Below, piece after piece: positions 50,001 through 57,606 of a stretch of 64,000 nucleotides of DNA (the stretch's first letter is position 1; each line of letters opens with the position of its first letter). The notes under the pieces were generated by a model that had not been told where the DNA came from, did no database searches, and worked only from the letters and a program-made list of their open reading frames with translations. The position numbers were made by a program, and so were the translations under genes. The stretch is from Ruegeria atlantica (GTDB lineage Bacteria > Pseudomonadota > Alphaproteobacteria > Rhodobacterales > Rhodobacteraceae): positions 1 through 64,000 of the forward strand of contig WQBJ01000012.1 of assembly GCA_013032095.1 (NCBI GenBank), written 5' to 3'.

Positions 50001-50906
50001 CTATTTGCTTTTCTTCGCATCGTACTCGCCGTTGTACAGATCATCAAATTTGAGGAAGAGGCGAGTGTTCACCCGTTCAATCCAATCAATCGTTCCTTTG
50101 AGATTATCATCATAAGCATCGATCCGCTGGAGCCACAGTCGGAAAGGTTTGACGGTAAACCTCACGGTCGGAGCAACGAACCTGATATCTGCTGGATGAT
50201 AGTCCGTGAAGGCTGAGAATGTCCCGTCATCATTGCGTACCAAACCCCAGTCCATGGACTCGTTCCAAGAACCATGGATTGACTCAGACATCATGCCGTA
50301 GGTGGCGGGATAAAGATCGTCGTGTTCAATCTCCGCAAAAATGTCCCGAAAGCTCTTGCCTTGGAGCCGCCACTTATTTTTTTTCTGATCCGCAAAATCA
50401 TCTTTGGTTAGGCCTTCAAAGTCCATTTTGTCTTGGACGGAAGCGAGCAAGCGTTTTCCTGCCTTAGTGTCAAAGAAAGCTGATCCAGCTTCGAAGTCTC
50501 TTAGAATTCTGAGCCGATCCTTGTAAGAACACTTTCGATAATCCTCGATCACAGCATCACCATTCAGCATCAGGTAACTAGCAATCGTTGTCGCTTCGAT
50601 GAGCGGACGTTCGAAGATTGCGATAACCTCAGCATTATCCAGCTCATGATATTTCACACATTCCTTGAGGAGCTTGGAGATACGGACGAGGAGGCCGAGG
50701 ATAGGCGCGTCGTCGACCGAAAACCCTTTCGGGTTGCGTTCGACATTTCGTATCCTTGTGAGCGCATCGTACAATTCTGCAACATCTTTAAAGAATTGGA
50801 GAGAAAACGTGTGTAATCCTTCGAGAGAACTGAAGTGCTGCTCAATATAGGCTGGCTGATACTTTTCGGTAATCTGGGTAAGCTCGATCATGCTGCAGTC
50901 TAACAT
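50001..50906 (-). CDS. DUF5677-like hypothetical protein
   Basis: A 301-residue soluble, mostly helical protein. The segment ERPLIEATTIASYLML, followed by DYRKCSYKDRLRILRDFE and later MMSESIHGSWNESMDWG, resembles the DUF5677 pattern (an R/E-L-E helix and a conserved S-x-x-x-H-G). Some such proteins are found in defence islands, but activity is unknown. ATG 50906 or 50891; neither has a good ribosome site. It is the first gene inside the left end of the island and stands alone. Confidence 0.6.
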   Translation of the reverse strand: MLDCSMIELTQITEKYQPAYIEQHFSSLEGLHTFSLQFFKDVAELYDALTRIRNVERNPKGFSVDDAPILGLLVRISKLLKECVKYHELDNAEVIAIFERPLIEATTIASYLMLNGDAVIEDYRKCSYKDRLRILRDFEAGSAFFDTKAGKRLLASVQDKMDFEGLTKDDFADQKKNKWRLQGKSFRDIFAEIEHDDLYPATYGMMSESIHGSWNESMDWGLVRNDDGTFSAFTDYHPADIRFVAPTVRFTVKPFRLWLQRIDAYDDNLKGTIDWIERVNTRLFLKFDDLYNGEYDAKKSK

Positions 50907-51264
50907 CCGGCAGCCAGCTTAAACAATCATACGCGCACAGCTCAGAGGCGACTTAGCGGCAAAGACGACTGGCCTCACAGGAAACATGCGGCGCAGTCTC
51001 ACCAGCGGCTACTGTATCCCCATGTTGGCTTAAGCACTATCCCTATACACCTCGTCACACTGCTGCTCATAGCAGAGCGGCAGGACGAAACGGGCTGCCA
51101 TGACTTCATACAGTTTTACACTGTATGAGGGTACCTCTGTCATCGGTTGCGGGGGAATGGGAACACCGACCTACCGCGCCGAACCTCGGCGCTCACAGCA
51201 ACATCTCTGGGGTGTTCTGCGTTGGCTGACCACCGCAGCCTCATCGAGGTTGCGCTCTACTTGG
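50907..51264. other. Intergenic region with an operator-like inverted repeat
   Basis: No gene is supported in these 358 bases. The clear element is the dyad TCATACAG-N7-CTGTATGA (51106-51113 and 51121-51128), of a size that fits a dimeric HTH regulator such as the candidate at 51265 or the XRE protein at 55126. Confidence 0.5.
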
Positions 51265-51756
51265 CTAGTCCTTTGACAACAACTGAGACAAGAAGTTGGA
51301 CGCGTTAAACTCCTCTTGCCACTTCTTTAGGTCGCTCGTTTCAAAAGTGCAGCCCTTGAGCGTAGTGGCAATATCTGTGAGGAACTGCAGGAGTTGCTGC
51401 ACTACGATCACATCGTGCAGGGGTTTATCATTTGGCGAATCTCTTTCCTCGGCACGGAGCCGTGAGAATAGCAGCAAGAGGCCCGTGGGTATGTCGTAGT
51501 ACTCGGCCATAGCTTCCAGATGCACGTATTTCAGCGCCGTCCGGTCAGCAATTATGTTGTCGATACTGTGTTTGGTAAACGGAAACATTTTCCCTTTGCT
51601 TGGACGAGACAGTTGCAGCCTGCTTGCAGCTTTGTAACCGTCGTTCTCAAATTCGTCTCTCACCATCTCAAAAAGAATTTGGCGCAGCACCCAAGGGTTG
51701 ACTCGTTTATCTTGATCACTATGTTTCGGCGCTTGTTCTCGTTTCATTCCCTGCAT
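51265..51756 (-). CDS. Hypothetical protein, possible HTH-like regulator
   Basis: A 163-residue soluble protein. The middle part, HSIDNIIADRTALKYVHLEA followed by MAEYYDIPTGLLLLFSRL, resembles the last helices of an XRE-type HTH domain and its dimer helix. The N-terminus is basic and polar, with LRQILFEMVRDEFENDGY. I do not recognise a family with confidence. A nearby dyad upstream of its 3' side (51106-51128) could be a target. It is alone on the minus strand. Confidence 0.55.
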   Translation of the reverse strand: MQGMKREQAPKHSDQDKRVNPWVLRQILFEMVRDEFENDGYKAASRLQLSRPSKGKMFPFTKHSIDNIIADRTALKYVHLEAMAEYYDIPTGLLLLFSRLRAEERDSPNDKPLHDVIVVQQLLQFLTDIATTLKGCTFETSDLKKWQEEFNASNFLSQLLSKD

Positions 51757-51939
51757 CAGAACCTCGCAATTTTTGTGAGAAAATTATAGAAATTACGAAG
51801 CCAGGTCAATTCAGACTTCTGGCCAGCCCGTTGAAATTAAGCCACTTTTAGAGTAAGGTGGCGTAAATAACTGGCGAGGATGCAGCAATGATTTCCCAGA
51901 TAATTCACATCCAAAAAGCTCTTTTAGGGGGAGAGAAAA

Positions 51940-52026
51940 ATGCCTAATCAAATTCACCCCGCGACACCGATTTCACCTAAAAAAATCAAGCGAGACATGG
52001 CATGGCATCCGCCAAATTCGACGTAA
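51940..52026 (+). CDS. Candidate 28-residue peptide with strong ribosome site
   Basis: ATG 51940 stands 6 bases after an AGGGGGAG ribosome site and encodes MPNQIHPATPISPKKIKRDM followed by AWHPPNST. A second short frame (51888-51947, 19 residues) ends just across this start, as a leader coupled to it would. The peptide is basic and Pro-rich. A terminator-like hairpin with a T-run follows at 52098-52129, so the unit could be a short stand-alone transcript. Coding is unproven. Confidence 0.35.
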   Translation: MPNQIHPATPISPKKIKRDMAWHPPNST

Positions 52027-52053
52027 CCAGACACCCTTCTCGTTTTAACGTGC

Positions 52054-52250
52054 CGCCAGCAAACATGCTGGCGTGCTACAGGTTTGTATTGAATAAGCCC
52101 GCGCCTGAAAGGACGCGGGTTTTAATTTTCGCTGGGGTGAAAGCCCCTGCGGAAAGGATCATGGCTGGTTTGCCGTTGGCTAAACCGCCGTGATCTTAGC
52201 CGGAGGGTTGGCACGAGCGGCCCGTCAAAACCTGCTCGTGCCTTCCCTCC
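52054..52250 (+). ncRNA. Cluster of five hairpins, candidate structured RNA
   Basis: Five stems follow one another: 52054-52061/52066-52073 (8 bp, perfect); 52098-52106/52110-52119 (9 bp, one bulge, then TTTTAATTTT, terminator-like); 52134-52137/52144-52147; 52155-52171/52182-52197 (about 16 bp, one bulge, two GU pairs); and 52202-52218/52234-52250 (6 bp, a TT/TT internal loop, then 9 bp). No good gene fills the space. The density of pairing is far above that of neighbouring intergenic DNA. It ends 45 bases before the small membrane-protein gene. Either a non-coding RNA or stacked terminators and leader are possible. Confidence 0.45.
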
Positions 52251-52294
52251 TTTACCAAAAACATAAAACCTCAATAGCTAAGTGAGGACATCTC

Positions 52295-52504
52295 ATGTTT
52301 TCGATCCTTCAACGCTTGAAAGCGTTTATCTTGAAACTGAAAGCGAGCTTTCGGACCAACGCCTTTGTGCTGTGGGGCACGACCACGTGCGCAATCTTTG
52401 AGACGATGATGTTCAACCCTGGGGCGTGGACATCGCTGCACACGGCGGCGTTGTTCACTATCGTTGGGACGGCCATCAATTGGGTAATAAAGCTGTTTAG
52501 CTAA
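52295..52504 (+). CDS. Small holin-like membrane protein (69 aa)
   Basis: Encodes MFSILQRLKAFILKLKASFR followed by two likely membrane helices (VLWGTTTCAIFETMMF and LFTIVGTAINWVIKLF). The N-terminus is an amphipathic basic helix. GAGG lies 7 bases before the ATG. Size and layout resemble small phage holins, but I recognise no specific family. It lies after the hairpin cluster. Confidence 0.55.
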   Translation: MFSILQRLKAFILKLKASFRTNAFVLWGTTTCAIFETMMFNPGAWTSLHTAALFTIVGTAINWVIKLFS

Positions 52505-53118
52505 AGCCCGCGAACAGCGGCGGCCTGCCGCAGCTACAAAGAAGGGGCGTTGTCGGCCAGAGACATGATTGTCGATGGTCGGCAATGCTGACGTGTCCGG
52601 CTGTGTGCTCAGAACACTCATGCGCACTCCTGTGTATATAGCATTCGCCGCAGCGATATGTCTGTCCCTTTGTCCGCCTGAGGCGGGCTGTGCGAGCTTC
52701 TTGATGAAAAAAGTTGCCCGCGCCAATGAACGTGCCCGCTAGGTTGCCATTGCTTCGTCTTTTCAAGCATCTATAACGTGCTTCTGTGATTCACCCTACC
52801 ATAGAACACGAGATATGGAAAATTTAGTTGCGAAATAGACATATAATGTTTCGGAATTAGATTGCCAACCTTACTTTTCCAACACGGCCACCCCGCGCGC
52901 AACGGCTTTCTGTAGCCTAAAGCGGAAGATCACCATCAATAGCAGAACCATCGACCAGCCAACCGCTTCAAAAAGCGGTATATGTCACGCTTGGATTGTT
53001 GTGCTTTTGGTGCTGCTATGTACCGGTCTGTTCAGTTATGTTTCCACATAGCTGATACCCATAGGGGTTGGGGGTGAGCAATGGGGGGGTGTTTAGACGA
53101 ATACAAACCGGAAAGCAG
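52505..53118. other. 614-base stretch with only weak small-ORF candidates
   Basis: Two very short frames are worth noting. On the plus strand 52620-52742 encodes 40 residues beginning like a signal peptide (MRTPVYIAFAAAICLSLCPP). On the minus strand 52871-52951 encodes 26 residues, a hydrophobic helix then a basic tail (MVLLLMVIFRFRLQKAVARG). Neither has a good ribosome site. The remainder holds AT-rich DNA around 52,790-52,880 and no gene I can support. An 89-residue minus frame at 52497-52766 is Cys/His-rich by chance and not trusted. Confidence 0.4.
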
Positions 53119-53622
53119 TCAGGTAATAATGTCTGAATGCGTGTTCGTTGAGATTGACAGCGCTCCGTCTTCGTAGCTGTCACCGCCCTCTGTTTCGTAC
53201 CAGCTCCAATAGGAGCCATCAGGAGCGACAATCATAAAATCCAGCAGGTGCATAATGCCCGCACCAAATTCCTTCATTCCTGCGTGCAGTTCTTTGAGCA
53301 CGTCAATGTCCTGTTTGCTGGGCGTGGCATCACCGTGAGGATGATTGTGCACCAAAACGACATACCGGGCGCGGGTCATAAAGCCGAACCCGTAGAGCGA
53401 GTGCTTGTCAAGCGCGCACCATGCCTGCCCACCGATTGAGTGGGTCATGTAGTGGCCGGTCAGGTCATGCTTGAGATAGACCGCCATCAAGGTCTCAACG
53501 GCGTTGTCTTTGATATCAGAAAACGCATCCGCAATTTGCTTGGGGGTAGTCTGTGGTTCAATAAGGCGGTTGGTGTTGTCGCCCATCCCTTCATCCACCA
53601 GCTTCGGCACATCTATAAACAT
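53119..53622 (-). CDS. RadC/JAB-domain protein
   Basis: A 167-residue protein with a JAB/MPN metalloprotease-like domain. The metal motif is VLVHNHPHGDATPSKQDIDV (H-x-H-P ... S ... D), as in RadC. The lead strand region AVETLMAVYLKHDLTGHY also fits. RadC-type proteins are common on plasmids and islands; their activity is unclear and a link to single-strand DNA or anti-restriction has been proposed. It lacks the N-terminal HhH part of chromosomal RadC, as do most island copies. A perfect palindrome ATGATATCAT lies just upstream. Confidence 0.82.
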   Translation of the reverse strand: MFIDVPKLVDEGMGDNTNRLIEPQTTPKQIADAFSDIKDNAVETLMAVYLKHDLTGHYMTHSIGGQAWCALDKHSLYGFGFMTRARYVVLVHNHPHGDATPSKQDIDVLKELHAGMKEFGAGIMHLLDFMIVAPDGSYWSWYETEGGDSYEDGALSISTNTHSDIIT

Positions 53623-53732
53623 GGTAAAGGTAATGATATCATGGGCTTTCAGATTAGGGAAAACTACGCGATGTGATCGCTTTGTGATGTTGGTTTAACC
53701 GCTTTGTGTCCTCAATGGAGGGGCGCACAAAA

Positions 53733-53757
53733 AAAGGCCACCCGAGGGATGGCCTTT
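53733..53757 (-). terminator. Terminator of the coiled-coil gene
   Basis: An 11-bp stem with one mismatch (53733-53743 with 53747-53757) is followed on the minus strand by a run of T. It lies 22 bases after the stop of the gene at 53780. Confidence 0.85.
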
Positions 53758-53779
53758 GTGTTTGGGCACCGGGCCGGTG

Positions 53780-54280
53780 CTACTGCACAGCAGCCGGAGC
53801 GGCCAGATAGATGCGGGTAAGCAGCACCCCCAAAGAGATTGCGGCTGCAACCATGGTGCCACCCAGCCAGATGATTGTTCTGTTGGCTTGGGTTTCCATC
53901 TTGGCAGTCAACAATGCAACGCTATTGTCGATTTTCACATCCAACGCTGCGGTCTTGGCATCAAGCTTAGTATCAAGCGCCGTGACCTTGGTGTCGATTT
54001 TCGCATCCAACGCTGCGGTCTTGGCATCAAGCTTAGTATTGATCGCCGCAAAACCGGCATCAACCTTGGCTTCCAATGTCTGTACGTCCTTTTTGGTCGC
54101 CAGCCCTTCAGTCACCATCCGAGACATCACGCCAATCATGGCTTCAGCCTGCGAGGTCTCGACCCCGGCATCTTGCAGCTCCTTGGCCGCTTGAAGCGTG
54201 TTGAAGTTACTCATAGCCATACCACTAGACATAGGTGGCCTGTGCCGTGTTGCAAAGAACTTTGTTTTCCATTCCGTCAT
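53780..54280 (-). CDS. Coiled-coil protein with C-terminal membrane anchor (DUF1640-like)
   Basis: A protein of up to 166 residues: an N-terminal helical part (FNTLQAAKELQDAGVETSQA), a long coiled coil built of repeats such as TKLDAKTAALDAKID, and a C-terminal membrane helix (TIIWLGGTMVAAAISLGVLL). This is the layout of the DUF1640/CCDC90 group, which forms membrane-anchored trimers. Start could be ATG 54280 (GGAG very close), 54232 or 54214. Function unknown. The coiled coil is encoded by a 66-bp DNA repeat, and an AT-rich palindrome lies 25 bases upstream of the first ATG. Confidence 0.7.
   Translation of the reverse strand: MTEWKTKFFATRHRPPMSSGMAMSNFNTLQAAKELQDAGVETSQAEAMIGVMSRMVTEGLATKKDVQTLEAKVDAGFAAINTKLDAKTAALDAKIDTKVTALDTKLDAKTAALDVKIDNSVALLTAKMETQANRTIIWLGGTMVAAAISLGVLLTRIYLAAPAAVQ
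53927..54039 (-). repeat. 66-bp-period repeat encoding coiled-coil hendecads
   Basis: A 47-base unit at 53927-53973 recurs at 53993-54039 with one difference. The period of 66 bases equals 22 residues, two 11-residue turns of coiled coil. Confidence 0.85.
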
Positions 54281-54652
54281 TTCTCCGTATGTTTGGAAGC
54301 TGTCTAATTATATGATAATTAACGATTTTCGTCAATTTTCACCCCAGCAACATCCCCAACATACACAAGCTGCACGGCCTGCGGGTTTGACGCTCCGCAA
54401 TAGGAAGCACAACGCGTCAACTTTGGGGCAGATGCTTCCACCATCCCCCTTTACCCACAGCTTTTACCCCTCAGTATTGATGGCGGAGAGCAATGTTACT
54501 CCCGTTGGCTCTCTCTGTAAGCACAGGCAGGAACTGCGAGCCTGCCGCATAAGAACGGTGCCGCCCCTCCAGGGGCGGCACCACTTGTTTCCGCTATGGT
54601 ACGCGCGCCAGCCGTTCGCGCGACCGGCTCGGCTTAAAAGAACACACTACGC
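54281..54652. other. Intergenic region with two dyads, no gene seen
   Basis: This 372-base stretch holds the AT-rich dyad at 54305-54321 (TAATTAT-N3-ATAATTA), placed as an operator or promoter element for the coiled-coil gene, and the GC hairpin at 54557-54582. I see no coding frame I can support. Confidence 0.5.
54557..54582. terminator. GC-rich perfect hairpin downstream of the RNase H-like gene
   Basis: An 11-bp perfect stem (54557-54567 with 54572-54582) has a 4-base loop. It lies 70 bases after the minus-strand gene at 54653. The trailing T-run is poor (GTTCTT), so it is a terminator or a 3' stabiliser. Confidence 0.5.
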
Positions 54653-55129
54653 CTACCTGCCCTCTGATGGTTGCAAAAGGCCCGCGTCCCGCACCAAGGC
54701 CAGTGCTTCAAAGAACACGAGATTGTACGGTTCCTTTTTCCAGATCGGCGGTTTTTGCGGCACAATCCCGAGCAGTTCAGGGAAGGCTTCCGCCAACTGC
54801 CGCGCTTCCTCATAGACATTCCGGCAGGGACGTTCCCGACGCACCACCAGATTGATGATCGGCTCGTCCTCACCAATGGCACAGAACGCCTTGAGGATTG
54901 CCAGTTGCACCCCGCTTTTCTTGCCGGGCGCGTCCGGGTTCTCCGAGACAAACACATCAGGCTGGAACTCACGCACCCACACCCGTAGCTGCTTGGTGGC
55001 TTGGTCGGCATCTTTGGCCATCTCCGCCGATCCTATCCAGTAGCTTAGCTCACCGTTCTCAATAACCACGCAGCCGATCCGCTCCGTCCGCGCTGCCACG
55101 GCAAGGATGCGCTGCTTACCCGGCTTCAT
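54653..55129 (-). CDS. Possible RNase H/RuvC-fold protein, first catalytic Asp apparently missing
   Basis: A 158-residue protein whose order of strands and acids recalls RuvC-like nucleases: ILAVAARTERIGCVVIENGE as the first hairpin, FQPDVFVSENPDA as the acidic fourth strand, and LVFFEALALVRDAG as the last helix. In true RuvC the first strand holds an Asp; here it is Ala (AVAARTE), so activity is doubtful. The family assignment is tentative. It overlaps the XRE regulator by 4 bases, which makes a two-gene operon next to a long inverted repeat. Confidence 0.5.
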   Translation of the reverse strand: MKPGKQRILAVAARTERIGCVVIENGELSYWIGSAEMAKDADQATKQLRVWVREFQPDVFVSENPDAPGKKSGVQLAILKAFCAIGEDEPIINLVVRRERPCRNVYEEARQLAEAFPELLGIVPQKPPIWKKEPYNLVFFEALALVRDAGLLQPSEGR

Positions 55130-55470
55130 ACAACTTCGTTAGCTTCTGCTGCTAACCGCTCCGTAAGGCGCTCCAGCGTGTGCCTGCGGGCCAGCGACCC
55201 CGGCCAGCCTTTTGGCGCATCTGGCATGGCTCTCAGCCTGTCTGCCAGCGCGGTTCGGACTTGTCCGAGCAGGTCGCCATAGAAGCTCTCAAAGCTCCGC
55301 CCGTAGATGAGCGACAGGGCGCAGAGTTCGCAAATGGTTGGCAACCGCTGCCCGCACTCGATGAGGCTGATAATATTCTTGGACGACCCGATCAGGTGCG
55401 CGCAATCGGCTTGCGTCAAACCGGACTTTTTGCGGGCGACCTTCAGATCGAAAATGAACTCTTCAAACAT
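55126..55470 (-). CDS. XRE-family HTH regulator
   Basis: A 114-residue protein with an N-terminal HTH: LKVARKKSGLTQADCAHLIG then SSKNIISLIECGQRLPTICE, the typical five-helix XRE fold. The C-terminal half is helical and charged. ATG 55470 is preferred; an in-frame GTG at 55515 would add 15 residues. It is translationally coupled to the RNase H-like gene and probably controls this pair, perhaps through the inverted repeat just upstream at 55544-55657. Confidence 0.78.
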   Translation of the reverse strand: MFEEFIFDLKVARKKSGLTQADCAHLIGSSKNIISLIECGQRLPTICELCALSLIYGRSFESFYGDLLGQVRTALADRLRAMPDAPKGWPGSLARRHTLERLTERLAAEANEVV

Positions 55471-55543
55471 AGCTGTTTGGCTTATTGAATAATAAAGGAT
55501 GGTAGCTGATGGCACTTGCGCGTGATACCACCGATGACTCCTA

Positions 55544-55657
55544 AAAACGGGGTGGGCTGTTTCCGGCGCGAGCCAAGCCGGGTGATGCGCGAACCCCGAA
55601 AGGGTGAAACCCTTTCGCAGCGCCGCCTTCGCGCCCGGAAACAGCCCACCCCGTTTT
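55544..55657. repeat. 114-bp inverted repeat with nested hairpin
   Basis: The arms 55544-55571 and 55629-55657 are complementary over 28 bp with one inserted base. Inside lies a second perfect hairpin (55597-55604 with 55610-55617), and the spacer also has further GC-rich pairing. The arms are flanked by A-runs and T-runs. It lies upstream of the XRE/RNase H-like pair and before the HNH gene. It may be a double terminator, a palindromic mobile element or a cruciform target. No coding frame fits the 55516-55847 gap. Confidence 0.75.
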
Positions 55658-55847
55658 CAAGTCCAAGCAGGAGCATTGTCCCAAATTCGAGGTTCCGTGC
55701 CAGACCCAATGAGTCTCGGACATCAGTTCATCAGCCAACTCAAGTTAAAAACAGTTTGCAAACTGCACCGCAGAACTTGAACCTCCGCCAGCAACTACTA
55801 ACCTGTACCTGAATGTACGCACTCTAAAGAGAAGCAGCCGCGAGTTA

Positions 55848-56771
55848 ATGACTGGGATATTTCGCTTCAGAGAAGGTCAGCCTGTGACGTGGTATGATCG
55901 CAGATTGTCCCGTTCGAACCAGTTTTGTCTCTATTGCGGCCAGTTCATTGGAGAAAAATCAAACGTCCCATCTAACAAAGAGCATCTTATCGGAAAGAAG
56001 TTCGTTCCAGAAGGGTCGTTCGACAACGGTAGAGCATTCAATTTCGTGTTCCGCGCTTGTAGAAGATGCAACACTGACAAGAGCACGTTTGAAGATCATA
56101 TTTCAGCGACTACTTTAATCAGTAGCCCGGGTCGCGGCGAAGACGAACATGTGGATCACCTTGCGCGACGAAAGTTCACTAGTTCATTCCATCCCAGCCA
56201 AAAGGGCACAAAGCTGGCAGACTCACGCGAAACTATAACTTTAGACTTGGGTTGCTTTTCGTTCGGGTTCGAAGCTCCACCTCAACCAAATGAAATATAT
56301 CGAAATCGGCTGGCGCTTCGTCATGTGCAAGGTTTTTTTGCGCTAGTTACCTCCTCCGATCCCACGACCAGACAGGGCATCAACCTACTGCCGCCCGATT
56401 ATTGTTGGGTACTGGGATACTATCCACGTTCTGATTGGGGGAACTCGCAGCTTACAGAAGTTACTCAACGCTGTGAAAAATGGCCCTGTTATGCGAACGT
56501 AAGTACGGCCAATGGTTATTTCAAAGCCATATTGAAGCAAGAAGCTCCGGACAAACAATGGTTTTGGGCACTGGAATGGAATAAGTCCGTTCGAATTGCT
56601 GGCTGCATAGCGCCTCCGGGCAAGCTTCCTGCCTTATTTCAGAACCTGCCGGAACTTGACTGGAAAGTTCTGGCGGGCGAGGCGAATAATGTTCGTAGAT
56701 ACAGACAGGAAACGCCACTATCACAGGATCAGGATTTTCTTTTTTCTGCAGAGATACATAAAACCGCTTAA
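55848..56771 (+). CDS. HNH-type zinc-finger protein, possible nuclease
   Basis: A 307-residue protein whose first third carries an HNH-like array: FCLYCGQFIGEK, SNKEHLIGKKFV with the likely catalytic His after Glu, and FRACRRCNTDKSTFEDH. The two CxxC pairs would hold zinc. The remaining 200 residues match nothing I know; they contain many aromatics (YCWVLGYYPRSDWG, WFWALEWNKSVRIAG). Islands often carry such single-gene HNH proteins as defence or homing nucleases. It is alone on the plus strand with a weak ribosome site. Confidence 0.65.
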   Translation: MTGIFRFREGQPVTWYDRRLSRSNQFCLYCGQFIGEKSNVPSNKEHLIGKKFVPEGSFDNGRAFNFVFRACRRCNTDKSTFEDHISATTLISSPGRGEDEHVDHLARRKFTSSFHPSQKGTKLADSRETITLDLGCFSFGFEAPPQPNEIYRNRLALRHVQGFFALVTSSDPTTRQGINLLPPDYCWVLGYYPRSDWGNSQLTEVTQRCEKWPCYANVSTANGYFKAILKQEAPDKQWFWALEWNKSVRIAGCIAPPGKLPALFQNLPELDWKVLAGEANNVRRYRQETPLSQDQDFLFSAEIHKTA

Positions 56772-56888
56772 GTCATGGCCACTGGTTCAGTTGGCTTTAA
56801 GAATTCTCCGCGTAGTTCGTCTTACTTGACAGCTGCCCACATAAGAGAGGCCCGCCACCAACGGACGGGCCAACTGCCACAGCTACGG

Positions 56889-57416
56889 TCAATACTCGCT
56901 GGCCAGCATGATCGTCAGCACGCGGTGCGTCAGGTCGGGATTGGCCGCGTCCGGTGAATGACGTTCCAGCTTCAGATCGAACGGGTCAATCTTCCAAAAC
57001 AGCTTCTGACCAGCGATCTCAAACGTGCCGAAGTCATGCTCACCATGCGGATCATTGTCTTCGGAAAACGCGTCAAAGGTGATAACCTCCCGCGCGGCCT
57101 CAGCCATAAACGCTTCACCTAGCGACCTGACACCGACCGTCACCACAACTGTCGCCCGATCAAGCTGACCGTGCCGCAGCGCGTCATTGAGCCGGGCAAT
57201 GCGCTTGGTTCTGAACTCCTTGTCGAGCTTCCAGACCGGCTTGATGGTTGTGCCACAGGCTTCGCAGGCACAATCATCAAACACGGTCTTCAATATCCAG
57301 TCACCAGATGCCATGCTCCACTCTGTCCAGGCATCGCGGACAATAGTTTTTGAGCCGCAGGTGCCGCAGCTTGGATACGCGCCGACCAGTTCATGGGTTT
57401 CAATGTCTTTGGGCAT
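56889..57416 (-). CDS. DUF3768-domain protein with zinc ribbon
   Basis: A 175-residue protein. The N-terminal part has two CxxC pairs (SCGTCGSK and CACEACGTT) of a zinc ribbon, and the C-terminal part has the DUF3768 pattern: RIARLNDALRHG, ITFDAFSEDNDPHGEHDFG, FWKIDPFDLKLE and HRVLTIMLASEY. DUF3768 occurs on alphaproteobacterial plasmids and islands, function unknown. ATG 57416 follows AAGGAG. It is divergent from the TraD-like gene across a palindromic region. Confidence 0.85.
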   Translation of the reverse strand: MPKDIETHELVGAYPSCGTCGSKTIVRDAWTEWSMASGDWILKTVFDDCACEACGTTIKPVWKLDKEFRTKRIARLNDALRHGQLDRATVVVTVGVRSLGEAFMAEAAREVITFDAFSEDNDPHGEHDFGTFEIAGQKLFWKIDPFDLKLERHSPDAANPDLTHRVLTIMLASEY

Positions 57417-57534
57417 GGGAGTCTCCTTCCGTGGGGTGGCCGCCCGAACCGATTTCAGACGCACCCATCGAAAGGAGACCGGAACACTTCTGCCCTCAGT
57501 GTGGGGAAACCGATGGCACCTGCCATCCCCCCTT

Positions 57535-57555
57535 CATTCCCGAATTTCGGGAATG
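57535..57555. promoter_or_regulatory. 21-bp perfect palindrome between divergent genes
   Basis: CATTCCCGAA-T-TTCGGGAATG is a perfect 10-1-10 dyad. It lies 52 bases before the TraD-like start and about 120 bases before the DUF3768 start, well placed as an operator for one or both. Confidence 0.6.
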
Positions 57556-57606
57556 GCAGACTGACCGGTACTTTTGCGCCCAGCGGCCAATGGGCAGCAT
57601 GGCCGG

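Noticed and set aside
52002..52193. 63-residue plus-strand frame across the hairpin cluster
   Set aside because: It runs through several perfect stem-loops and a terminator and has no ribosome site; the pairing explains its codons better than selection for protein.
52497..52766. 89-residue minus-strand Cys/His/Arg-rich frame
   Set aside because: No start signal, overlaps the end of the small membrane-protein gene, and no metal-site spacing that fits a known family.
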